The translations under genes were made by a program, and so were the position numbers. From positions 1 to 6,564 of the forward strand of contig SLSH01000039.1 in assembly GCA_007130555.1 (NCBI GenBank): 6,564 nucleotides of DNA, written 5' to 3'. The stretch's first letter is position 1. Every line of letters starts with the position of its first letter. This stretch comes from Bacteroidales bacterium (GTDB lineage: Bacteria; Bacteroidota; Bacteroidia; Bacteroidales; ML635J-15). Positions 1-5,609 of the stretch are shown piece after piece. The notes beneath the pieces were generated by a model that was not told the DNA's origin, did no database searches, and saw only the letters and a program-made list of their open reading frames with translations.

Positions 1-94
1 AGAAATCTTTTATTTCTTACAAAAATGCCATATAAAAAAAGTTTTGTCATATACTAAAAAAAATATTTAGTTTTTATTTAGATTTCGAAATAAT

Positions 95-2221
95 TTAATC
101 CTCAACCAATTCAAAATCAATTTGTTTTTTATCAATATTTACATTTACTATTTCTACTTCTATTTCGTTTCCAAGCTGATAAATTTTGCCGAAATCTTTG
201 CCGATAATTCTGTAGTTTTCTGCCTCATGTTCATAGAAATCATCTGTTAATGTTCGTATATGAACAAGACCTTCGCAGGCATTTTCTTTAATTTCAACAA
301 ATAATCCCCATTCGGTTACACCGGTAATTATTCCGAGATATTTTTCGCCAATCTTATCCGAAAGATATTCTACTTGTTTATATTTTATCGAAGATCTTTC
401 CGCCATTACTGCTTGTTGTTCTTTATAAGAACAATGACGACATTTTTTTTCTAATTCATCAATTGAATATTTTGATTTTTTTAAATAATGAAATAATAAA
501 CGATGAACCAATACATCAGGATATCTTCTTATTGGAGAAGTAAAATGACTGTAAAAATCAAAAGATAAACCGTAATGCCCGATATTTTTTGTGCTGTAAA
601 TTGCTTTTGACATAGTCCTGATAGCAAGATTTTCAATTATGTTTTGTTCCGGTTTGCCGTTTATTTCAGAGATTAATTTATTTATAGATTTTGATAAAGA
701 TATATTGTCTTTTGCTTCAATTGTATATCCGAATTTATTTACTAATCCCGAAAAAGACATTAGCTTTTCAGGATTTGGCTTATCATGTATCCGATAAACA
801 AAGTCTTTTTCTTTTCTGTGTTTACCAATAAATTCTGCGACTTTTTTATTTGCCAGCAACATAAATTCTTCAACCAAATGATTTGCTTCTTTAGATTCTT
901 TAAAATATACACTAACAGGTTGAAATTTATCATTCAAGATGAATTTAATTTCATTGTGGTCAAAATTAAAAGAGCCTTTGTTAAACCTATTGTTTCTTAA
1001 TTTTTGAGCAATTTTATTTAATATATTTATTTCTTTTACAAATTTGCCGTTATTAGTATCAATTATTTTTTGAACTTCCTGGTAATTAAATCGTTTATCT
1101 GAATTTATAATTGTTTTTCCATACCATATATCGTTTATATTTGCTTCAATATCAATTTTAAAAACAACAGAAAAACATAATTTGTCTTCATTAGGATTTA
1201 AAGAACAAACATTATTAGATAGTTTCTCTGGAAGCATCGGTACAACACGGTCAACGAGATAAACAGAAGTTGCCCTTTCGAAAGCTTCATTATCAAGCAA
1301 TGAATTATCTTCGAGATAATGTGTTACATCTGCAATATGTACGCCTATTTCAAAAAAAATATCATCAATTTTTTTAATTGAAATTGCATCGTCAAAATCT
1401 TTTGCATCTTCGGGGTCAATTGTAAATGTTAAGGTTTTTCTAAAATCTTTTCTGCTTTTTAAATCATAATCCGTTATTTTTTCTTTAATTTTTTCGGCAG
1501 CATTAAGAACATTTGTACTGAATTTCGCCGGTAATCCGAACTCTGCGAGAATAGAGTGCATTTCAACTTCATTATCTCCGGGCATACCTAAAATTTCTAC
1601 AATTCTTCCGGTTGGATTTTTACGGTATTCATACCACTCGGTAATTTCGGCAATTACTTTTTGACCGCTTACCGCTCCATTTAAATTTTCGGTAGGAATA
1701 AAAATATCATGTATCATTTTATGGTCATCAGGTATCAGAAATGAAATATTTCGAACTATTTCAAGCGTTCCTACAAATCGTTCTTTATTTCTTTTTATTA
1801 TATCAACCACCTCGCCTTCCATTCCCGATTTTTTCTTTTTTGCATAAATAACTACCTTAACAGTATCCCCGTGTAAAGCGGTATTTAAATTTTTTAATGA
1901 CACAAAAATGTCTTCGCTGATGTCATCACTTTCAATAAATGCATATCCATGCTTTGACATATCAACTATACCTGTAATATGTCCGACACGAGATTTTAAT
2001 TGAAACTTCCCCGCTTCTAACTCTTTTAACGTGCCGACATTAGATAATTCTTCTAATGCTTTTATTACATTTTTTCTACCGTTGCCGTCTTTTATATTTA
2101 ATAATGCAGAAATTTGTTTATAATTTAAAATTTTTTGAGGACTCGACATAAAAATGCCAAGTATTTTGTTTGTGATTGTTTTTTTATTTTCAGTTTCATT
2201 CTGACTTTTATCTCGTCTCAT
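95..2221 (-). CDS. rnr: Ribonuclease R (3'-5' exoribonuclease, RNB family)
   Basis: This 708-residue protein is a hydrolytic 3'-5' exoribonuclease that degrades structured RNA in the cytoplasm (family knowledge). The domain order is that of RNase R: a winged-helix region at about 15-75, two cold-shock/OB domains at about 80-142 and 148-212, the RNB catalytic domain at about 258-585, and a C-terminal S1 domain at about 625-705. The catalytic motif DPEDAKDFDDA spans 269-279, with metal-binding aspartates D269, D275, D277 and D278. Other family signatures are HIADVTHYL (295-303), VEEFMLLAN (450-458) and HFTSPIRRYPDVLVHR (559-574), which carries the catalytic arginine. It lacks the long basic tail of the E. 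coli enzyme but is otherwise full length. The start is an ATG with no Shine-Dalgarno sequence. It lies 56 bp after the polyprenyl synthase on the same strand with no promoter match in the gap, so co-transcription is likely. The extra N-terminal HTH argues against RNase II. Confidence 0.96.
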   Translation of the reverse strand: MRRDKSQNETENKKTITNKILGIFMSSPQKILNYKQISALLNIKDGNGRKNVIKALEELSNVGTLKELEAGKFQLKSRVGHITGIVDMSKHGYAFIESDDISEDIFVSLKNLNTALHGDTVKVVIYAKKKKSGMEGEVVDIIKRNKERFVGTLEIVRNISFLIPDDHKMIHDIFIPTENLNGAVSGQKVIAEITEWYEYRKNPTGRIVEILGMPGDNEVEMHSILAEFGLPAKFSTNVLNAAEKIKEKITDYDLKSRKDFRKTLTFTIDPEDAKDFDDAISIKKIDDIFFEIGVHIADVTHYLEDNSLLDNEAFERATSVYLVDRVVPMLPEKLSNNVCSLNPNEDKLCFSVVFKIDIEANINDIWYGKTIINSDKRFNYQEVQKIIDTNNGKFVKEINILNKIAQKLRNNRFNKGSFNFDHNEIKFILNDKFQPVSVYFKESKEANHLVEEFMLLANKKVAEFIGKHRKEKDFVYRIHDKPNPEKLMSFSGLVNKFGYTIEAKDNISLSKSINKLISEINGKPEQNIIENLAIRTMSKAIYSTKNIGHYGLSFDFYSHFTSPIRRYPDVLVHRLLFHYLKKSKYSIDELEKKCRHCSYKEQQAVMAERSSIKYKQVEYLSDKIGEKYLGIITGVTEWGLFVEIKENACEGLVHIRTLTDDFYEHEAENYRIIGKDFGKIYQLGNEIEVEIVNVNIDKKQIDFELVED

Positions 2222-2260
2222 AATTGTTTATAATATTTTATATTTTAAATAGAAAAATGT

Positions 2261-2297
2261 AAAAACAGGAAAAATCATCATGATAATACCTGTTCTT
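2261..2297 (-). other. Intergenic hairpin between polyprenyl synthase and rnr
   Basis: AAAAACAGG (2261-2269) and CCTGTTCTT (2289-2297) can pair over nine positions, including one G-U in the minus-strand transcript, around a 19-nt loop. The hairpin overlaps the stop codon of the synthase and, read on the minus strand, is followed by a T-rich stretch. It could be a weak or leaky terminator, or an mRNA-stabilising hairpin separating the two cistrons. The long loop and low G+C stem make it a tentative call. Confidence 0.25.
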
Positions 2298-3261
2298 TTT
2301 GAGTAAGCTGTTTTAAAAAAACTTCCAAAGCTTCTTTATAGTCGCTGTTCTCATAAGGTTTTAATATTTTCAATGCTTCGGTTTTAAGCTTATTCATGAT
2401 TTCTATAGAGTCTTTAATCCCATTATATTTTTTTACAAATTTCTTTATATTTTTTATATCACCATTTTTTGTTTCATTGCTTTCCCATAACGATATAATG
2501 TTTTTTTTCTCATTTTCAGGGGATTTTTCTAAAGCTAGAATCAAAGGTAAAGTCATTTTTCTTTCTGTAATATCATTTCCAAAGTCTTTACCTGTATTTT
2601 TGTTATTACTATAATCTAAAATATCGTCTCTGATTTGATATATCTGACCAATAAATATTCCGAACTTATGTAATTGTTTTAAATCAGAATCCTTTGCTCC
2701 TACGGAATATGCTCCGGCAACACAGCAAGCTGCAATCAACGAAGCTGTTTTTTTATTAATTATCTCAAAATATTCATCTTTGTCGCAAGTATTTTTATTG
2801 TTATATTTTAATTGTTGTAGTTCTCCATAACTTAAATCAACCAATACCGGAGAAATAATGTCAAATAAACCATAAAATGATTTTTCATAAATCATATACA
2901 TACATTTTGCAAATAAATAATCTCCTAATAATATTGCAGTTTTGTTGTCCCATTTATTATTAGATGTAACCCTACCCCTTCTTAAACTTGAATTATCAAC
3001 AACATCATCATGAATTAATGTCGCAGTATGAAGAATTTCAACAATAAATGCCGTAAGATGAGTATTTGCATTAGGGTGATTAAACATTCTGGCAATCAAA
3101 TAAACTAAAATAGGACGAATTCTTTTACCTTTAGGTTCAAATAAATATTGAATTTTGTCTTTTAGCAGTTCATCTTCTGTATATATTTGCTTTTCAAGTA
3201 AAGAATCAAAATAAACAAGGTCTTCTTTTATTGCTATTTTTATTTCATTCAGGTTTTTCAT
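2278..3261 (-). CDS. ispB: Long-chain trans-polyprenyl diphosphate synthase (IspB type)
   Basis: The enzyme condenses isopentenyl diphosphate onto an allylic diphosphate to make the long side chain of isoprenoid quinones, presumably menaquinone here (family knowledge plus inference). From the ATG at 3261 it is 327 residues, normal for the family. In numbering from that ATG, the sequence shows GKRIRP at 45-50 (IPP binding), the first aspartate-rich motif DDVVD at 85-89, the conserved RRGR at 94-97, GDYLFAK at 113-119, the KTA motif at 171-173 and the second aspartate-rich motif DDILD at 212-216. The residues four and five before the first motif are T and A, with no aromatic block, which favours a long product rather than FPP or GGPP; exact chain length cannot be read. 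The frame can be opened six codons earlier with a TTG at 3279, but the ATG is preferred because the TTG falls about where transcription from the upstream -7 box would begin. It is probably the first gene of an operon with rnr. Confidence 0.9.
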   Translation of the reverse strand: MKNLNEIKIAIKEDLVYFDSLLEKQIYTEDELLKDKIQYLFEPKGKRIRPILVYLIARMFNHPNANTHLTAFIVEILHTATLIHDDVVDNSSLRRGRVTSNNKWDNKTAILLGDYLFAKCMYMIYEKSFYGLFDIISPVLVDLSYGELQQLKYNNKNTCDKDEYFEIINKKTASLIAACCVAGAYSVGAKDSDLKQLHKFGIFIGQIYQIRDDILDYSNNKNTGKDFGNDITERKMTLPLILALEKSPENEKKNIISLWESNETKNGDIKNIKKFVKKYNGIKDSIEIMNKLKTEALKILKPYENSDYKEALEVFLKQLTQKEQVLS

Positions 3262-3284
3262 TGTGTTGTATTCAAACAAAAATC

Positions 3285-3292
3285 CAAAAATA
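3285..3292 (-). promoter_or_regulatory. Bacteroidota-type -7 box for the polyprenyl synthase-rnr unit
   Basis: On the minus strand this reads TATTTTTG, an exact match to the Bacteroidota housekeeping -7 consensus TAnnTTTG, 23 bp upstream of the ATG at 3261. No good TTTG -33 element is present at the expected 19-21 bp spacing (the region reads ATTA/AATT), so the call rests on the -7 box and its position. A start a few bases downstream would give a short leader without a Shine-Dalgarno, as is common in this phylum. Confidence 0.4.
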
Positions 3293-3330
3293 CATAATTC
3301 TGATTTAATATGTAATTATTTACATATTTA

Positions 3331-3562
3331 TTTTTACAGGAAACCACTACGTAGTTAACCGGTTGTTTGTGTTAGTTCAATTTTACAAACAGAGAACGCC
3401 ACCGGCGTTTGCTTCAGAAACTGCAAGCAAAAAAGTCCGTCAGGACTTTACTGTTTGTAAAAAAGAAGTACGAACCAAACCGAAATTTAAGTCCATAGGA
3501 CTTTCCTGTATATTGTGTCCAAGTAAAGAAAATTATGTTTTTTGCAGTAAAGTTTTTGTCAT
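3331..3562. repeat. 232-bp hairpin-rich direct repeat, copy 1
   Basis: This stretch recurs in the same orientation at 5309-5540 with six substitutions and two compensating single-base indels (about 97% identity); similarity stops sharply at both ends. It contains several inverted repeats: TACAGGAAA (3335-3343) with TTTCCTGTA (3502-3510); TTTTACAAACAG (3381-3392) with CTGTTTGTAAAA (3451-3462), enclosing hairpins AACGCC/GGCGTT (3395-3409) and AAAGTCC/GGACTTT (3432-3449); and AAGTCC/GGACTT (3489-3503). A further near-hairpin, AACCAC/GTAGTT (3342-3356), is perfect in the other copy. No transposase is encoded. An open frame of about 80 codons crosses this copy but is broken by frameshift in the other, so the element looks non-coding. 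It could be a dispersed non-autonomous element of MITE or REP type, or a structured RNA. The family was not recognised. Confidence 0.93.
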
Positions 3563-3576
3563 ATATAAACTCCCAA

Positions 3577-3606
3577 TTTACATTTATTCATACGAAAAAA
3601 TGTAAA
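3577..3606. repeat. Inverted repeat with 9-bp AT-rich arms
   Basis: TTTACATTT (3577-3585) is the exact reverse complement of AAATGTAAA (3598-3606) across a 12-nt loop. It lies 15 bp beyond the right end of repeat copy 1 and downstream of the ATPase gene. No T-run follows on either strand, so it is not a convincing intrinsic terminator. It may act as a weak transcript end or be a chance palindrome in AT-rich DNA. Confidence 0.3.
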
Positions 3607-3640
3607 ACAACACATTTATTCAAAGGAAAAATTGTATCTT

Positions 3641-3707
3641 TTTAAGAGATTCTAATAATAGTTTTAGTCCTTTTTTCTTTTTGCAACTTTAGGGGACTTC
3701 TAATAAT
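3641..3707. repeat. Short imperfect direct repeat at the 3' end of the ATPase gene
   Basis: The 20 bp at 3688-3707, which include the TAG stop and last codons of the ATPase, resemble the 19 bp at 3641-3659. Both begin TTTA, continue with a purine-rich block (GGGGAC versus AGAGA) and end in the identical ten bases TTCTAATAAT. They differ by two A/G changes and one base gap. The intervening DNA is T-rich. The pair may mark a small duplication of the gene end or a cassette boundary, and no function is assigned. Confidence 0.4.
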
Positions 3708-5052
3708 TATCTACAAACATCTCCACATATTTTTCAATTTGTGTGCCTAAATAGTAGGGTAAATTCATCAGCAGATATTTTTTATTTGCCGGAGTTTTGT
3801 GTTTTTCAATATTAAAATTTCCTCCATATATTCTGATTGCATAACAATGAGGAGCTCTGTCAATAAATTGATGCAGTGATTTTAATTTGCCTGCAACCCC
3901 TGATTTAATTTCAACGGGAATTAACATATCCTTATAAGGAATCACCAAGTCAATTTCAGCAGAGGCTTGAGTTTTTTCTCTAGTCCAAAAAGCAGGAATA
4001 TTATTTGTAATTTTGTTTAAGGAAATAATTTCCTGATTAATAATATGAGGAATTATTGCTCCTTTATATGCTTCATTCAAATCTGTCAAACCTAATAATT
4101 TAGCCTGAATATTTAATGAATGATTCAATATTCCAGTATCCATAAATTGTATGCGGGGAGATTTTCTAAGATTTTTTTTTACAGGAGGGATAATATCTGA
4201 TGTCGGATAAACTAATTTAATAACTCCTGCAGAATCCAGATTACGAAAAGCCTCTCCAACCTCACGGGATTTAAAATTTGAATCACCGAAATTTTGAAAT
4301 TTGATTCTTTCATTAACATATAAATGAGCACAAGCCACAATATGCTTTATTATTCTTCTTTCAGATTCGGTATCAGTATATTTTTCAACATCATTCTTTA
4401 ATGTACCCCAAATGCTTTCGTAATAACGGGGTAAGTTTGATATGCTTTCTGTTTCTGTATATGCCTTTACTACTTCGGGCATACCACCAATAATTGTATA
4501 TTTATTGAAAAGATTAATTAATGTTTGATGCGCATAATCTTCTAAAGGTACTTTATTTAGTGCTGCTAATGCTTGGTTATGTCCTATTGCTTCCAAAAAT
4601 TCCGGAAAATTTAAAGGATATAAATATAAATATTCTACTCTGCCAACAGGAAAACTTTTAACCTGACGCATAGAAAATTCTAATAACGAACCTGCTGCAA
4701 TTACATCTAAATCGGGAACTTCTTCGTAAAAGTATCTCAAATACTTTATTGCTTGTGGAGATTCTTGAATTTCATCAATAAATAATAATGTATTCTTTAT
4801 TTCGGATATCGGAATATTAAAAGACAAAAACAAAGCATCTGTAATATTTGCAATATTGTTGTAATTATCAAAATATTGAATATCTTCCGACTTTTCCAAA
4901 TTTAAAAATATGTAATACTTATATTTTTTTGCAAAATTTTTTATTAAAGTAGTTTTACCAACCTGCCTGCCTCCTCTGATTATTAAAGGTTTTCTGTTTG
5001 GTCGGGTTTTCCACTCTTTTAGATGAGAATATAATACCCTTTTAAATTCCAT
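3700..5052 (-). CDS. DUF4143-type AAA ATPase with PD-(D/E)XK-like C-terminus
   Basis: This 450-residue protein has the layout of the AAA_14/DUF4143 ATPase family (COG1373 type). Walker A is GGRQVGKTT at 27-35 (K33), Walker B is LLFIDEIQ at 89-96 (D93, E94), and AAGSLLEF at 119-126 fits the sensor strand. The family-typical GRVEYLYLYPLNFPEFL (137-153) and GGMPEVV (189-195) follow. The C-terminal part carries AEIDLVI (365-371, D368) and VEIKSG (380-385, E381, K383), the spacing of a PD-(D/E)XK nuclease-like core. All visible key residues are intact and the length is normal, so the protein is probably functional. The family's cellular role is not established; ATP binding and a possible nucleic-acid function are inferred. 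No signal peptide or membrane segment is evident. The ATG start follows two tandem promoters built by a 33-bp repeat. It is a single gene bracketed by 232-bp direct repeats, suggesting an acquired or movable cassette, although base composition matches its neighbours. Confidence 0.92.
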   Translation of the reverse strand: MEFKRVLYSHLKEWKTRPNRKPLIIRGGRQVGKTTLIKNFAKKYKYYIFLNLEKSEDIQYFDNYNNIANITDALFLSFNIPISEIKNTLLFIDEIQESPQAIKYLRYFYEEVPDLDVIAAGSLLEFSMRQVKSFPVGRVEYLYLYPLNFPEFLEAIGHNQALAALNKVPLEDYAHQTLINLFNKYTIIGGMPEVVKAYTETESISNLPRYYESIWGTLKNDVEKYTDTESERRIIKHIVACAHLYVNERIKFQNFGDSNFKSREVGEAFRNLDSAGVIKLVYPTSDIIPPVKKNLRKSPRIQFMDTGILNHSLNIQAKLLGLTDLNEAYKGAIIPHIINQEIISLNKITNNIPAFWTREKTQASAEIDLVIPYKDMLIPVEIKSGVAGKLKSLHQFIDRAPHCYAIRIYGGNFNIEKHKTPANKKYLLMNLPYYLGTQIEKYVEMFVDNY

Positions 5053-5093
5053 ATTATCAGATATTTAATTAAAATTTTGTAACAAAACAAAGG

Positions 5094-5124
5094 CAAATAT
5101 AAGAAATTCTTGTAACAAAACAAA
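5094..5124 (-). promoter_or_regulatory. Proximal tandem promoter of the ATPase gene (-33/-7)
   Basis: On the minus strand TTTG (5124-5121) is followed after exactly 19 bp by TATATTTG (5101-5094), matching the Bacteroidota consensus TTTG-N19-21-TAnnTTTG at every defined position. The -7 box is in the first repeat unit and the -33 box in the second. Initiation a few bases downstream would give a leader of about 35 nt before the ATG at 5052, with no Shine-Dalgarno. Confidence 0.75.
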
Positions 5125-5126
5125 GG

Positions 5127-5157
5127 CAAATATAAGAAAATTTTGTAACAAAACAAA
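5127..5157 (-). promoter_or_regulatory. Distal tandem promoter of the ATPase gene (-33/-7)
   Basis: This is an exact copy of the proximal promoter elements, 33 bp further upstream: TTTG (5157-5154), 19 bp, TATATTTG (5134-5127) on the minus strand. The corresponding -7 position of the third unit reads TTCATTTG and has no TTTG upstream, so it is not expected to act as a third promoter. Confidence 0.6.
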
Positions 5158-5164
5158 GGCAAAT

Positions 5165-5308
5165 GAAAAGTTTTTGGCAACAATAATACAGAGTTTTTCT
5201 TTTGAGAGTAGTACGACTACGCATAATAAGACAAAATTTTATAATCCTGGATAGATTTAAAATCGGTACCGTTTAAAATACCTGCAAACATTAAGGATTG
5301 AGTTAAAA
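5165..5308. other. Non-coding spacer with two small palindromes
   Basis: No coding frame of useful length was found here. Two symmetric sites stand out. GTAGT-ACG-ACTAC (5208-5220) is a 5-bp hairpin whose ACTAC word and 3-nt loop recall the hairpins inside the flanking 232-bp repeat. The other is an imperfect 25-bp palindrome (5255-5279) centred on the perfect CGGTACCG (5264-5271), with AT-rich arms. Either could be a protein-binding site for the ATPase promoter region; this is inference only. Confidence 0.4.
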
Positions 5309-5540
5309 TTTTTACAGGAAACCACTACGTGGTTAACCGGTTGTTTGTGTTAGTTCAATTTTACAAACAGGGAACGCCTCCGGCGTTTGTTTCAGAAACT
5401 GCAAGCAAAAAAAGTCCGTCAGGACTTTCCTGTTTGTAAAAAAGAAGTACGAACCAAACCGAAATTTAAGTCCATAGGACTTTCCTATATATTGTGTCCA
5501 AGTAAAGAAAATTATGTTTTTTGCAGTAAAGTTTTGTCAT
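5309..5540. repeat. 232-bp hairpin-rich direct repeat, copy 2
   Basis: This is the second copy of the repeat at 3331-3562, in the same orientation and starting 1978 bp away. Here the hairpin AACCAC-TAC-GTGGTT (5320-5334) is perfect. The long arms are one pair longer, TTTTACAAACAGG (5359-5371) with CCTGTTTGTAAAA (5429-5441). AACGCC/GGCGTT (5373-5387), AAAGTCC/GGACTTT (5411-5428) and AAGTCC/GGACTT (5468-5482) are unchanged, while the outermost pairing has one mismatch. An extra A in the run before 5414 shifts the frame that is open in copy 1 and brings a stop shortly after. It ends 69 bp before the M16 protease ATG. Confidence 0.93.
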
Positions 5541-5568
5541 TTACAAAAAAAGTTTAATAAACAATAGT

Positions 5569-5576
5569 TATATTTG
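5569..5576 (+). promoter_or_regulatory. Bacteroidota-type -7 box for the M16 protease gene
   Basis: TATATTTG matches the TAnnTTTG consensus exactly and lies 33 bp before the ATG at 5610. No TTTG is present at 19-21 bp upstream; the nearest TTTG (5533-5536), inside the end of the repeat, is 32 bp away. The box is credible by sequence and position, but the -33 element is missing or diverged. Confidence 0.4.
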
Positions 5577-5609
5577 TGTTTTTAATAAAGTGATTTTTAC
5601 ACTAATTAC

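Larger units (their letters stand above)
5071..5164. repeat. 33-bp tandem repeat (about 2.85 units) upstream of the ATPase
   Basis: Units begin at 5071, 5104 and 5137. A 22-bp core starting at 5077, 5110 and 5143 is identical in all three. The second unit differs from the first only at two positions in its first six bases, and the third stops after the core. The array begins 18 bp upstream of the ATPase ATG. On the minus strand each full unit ends in TATATTTG and contains a TTTG suited to act as the -33 box of the next promoter. Unit number could change by replication slippage. Confidence 0.95.

Noticed and set aside
53..79. Hairpin ACTAAA/TTTAGT followed by a T-rich run, considered as the rnr terminator
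   Set aside because: The T-run follows on the plus strand, whereas rnr is transcribed on the minus strand; the stem is only six AT-rich pairs, so it does not support a terminator for rnr.
785..1000. Plus-strand open frame of 71 codons inside rnr
   Set aside because: It is antisense to the RNB catalytic domain of rnr, rich in F/I/K from AT-rich complement, with no recognisable domain or promoter.
2396..2614. Plus-strand open frame of 72 codons inside the polyprenyl synthase gene
   Set aside because: It is a hydrophobic shadow frame antisense to a clear coding region, with no independent support.
3262..3279. TTG at 3279 as the start of the polyprenyl synthase
   Set aside because: An ATG six codons later gives a normal family length, and the TTG lies at about the expected transcription start of the upstream -7 box.
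3363..3605. An open frame of about 80 codons (TTG start) across repeat copy 1
   Set aside because: In copy 2 a one-base insertion shifts this frame and brings a stop soon after. Four of the five substitutions within the shared frame change the amino acid, and the frame is full of hairpins, so no protein constraint is visible.
5071..5164. The 33-bp tandem units considered as a CRISPR array
   Set aside because: The units are contiguous with almost no variable spacer (about 11 bp of nearly identical sequence between cores), and no cas gene is present.
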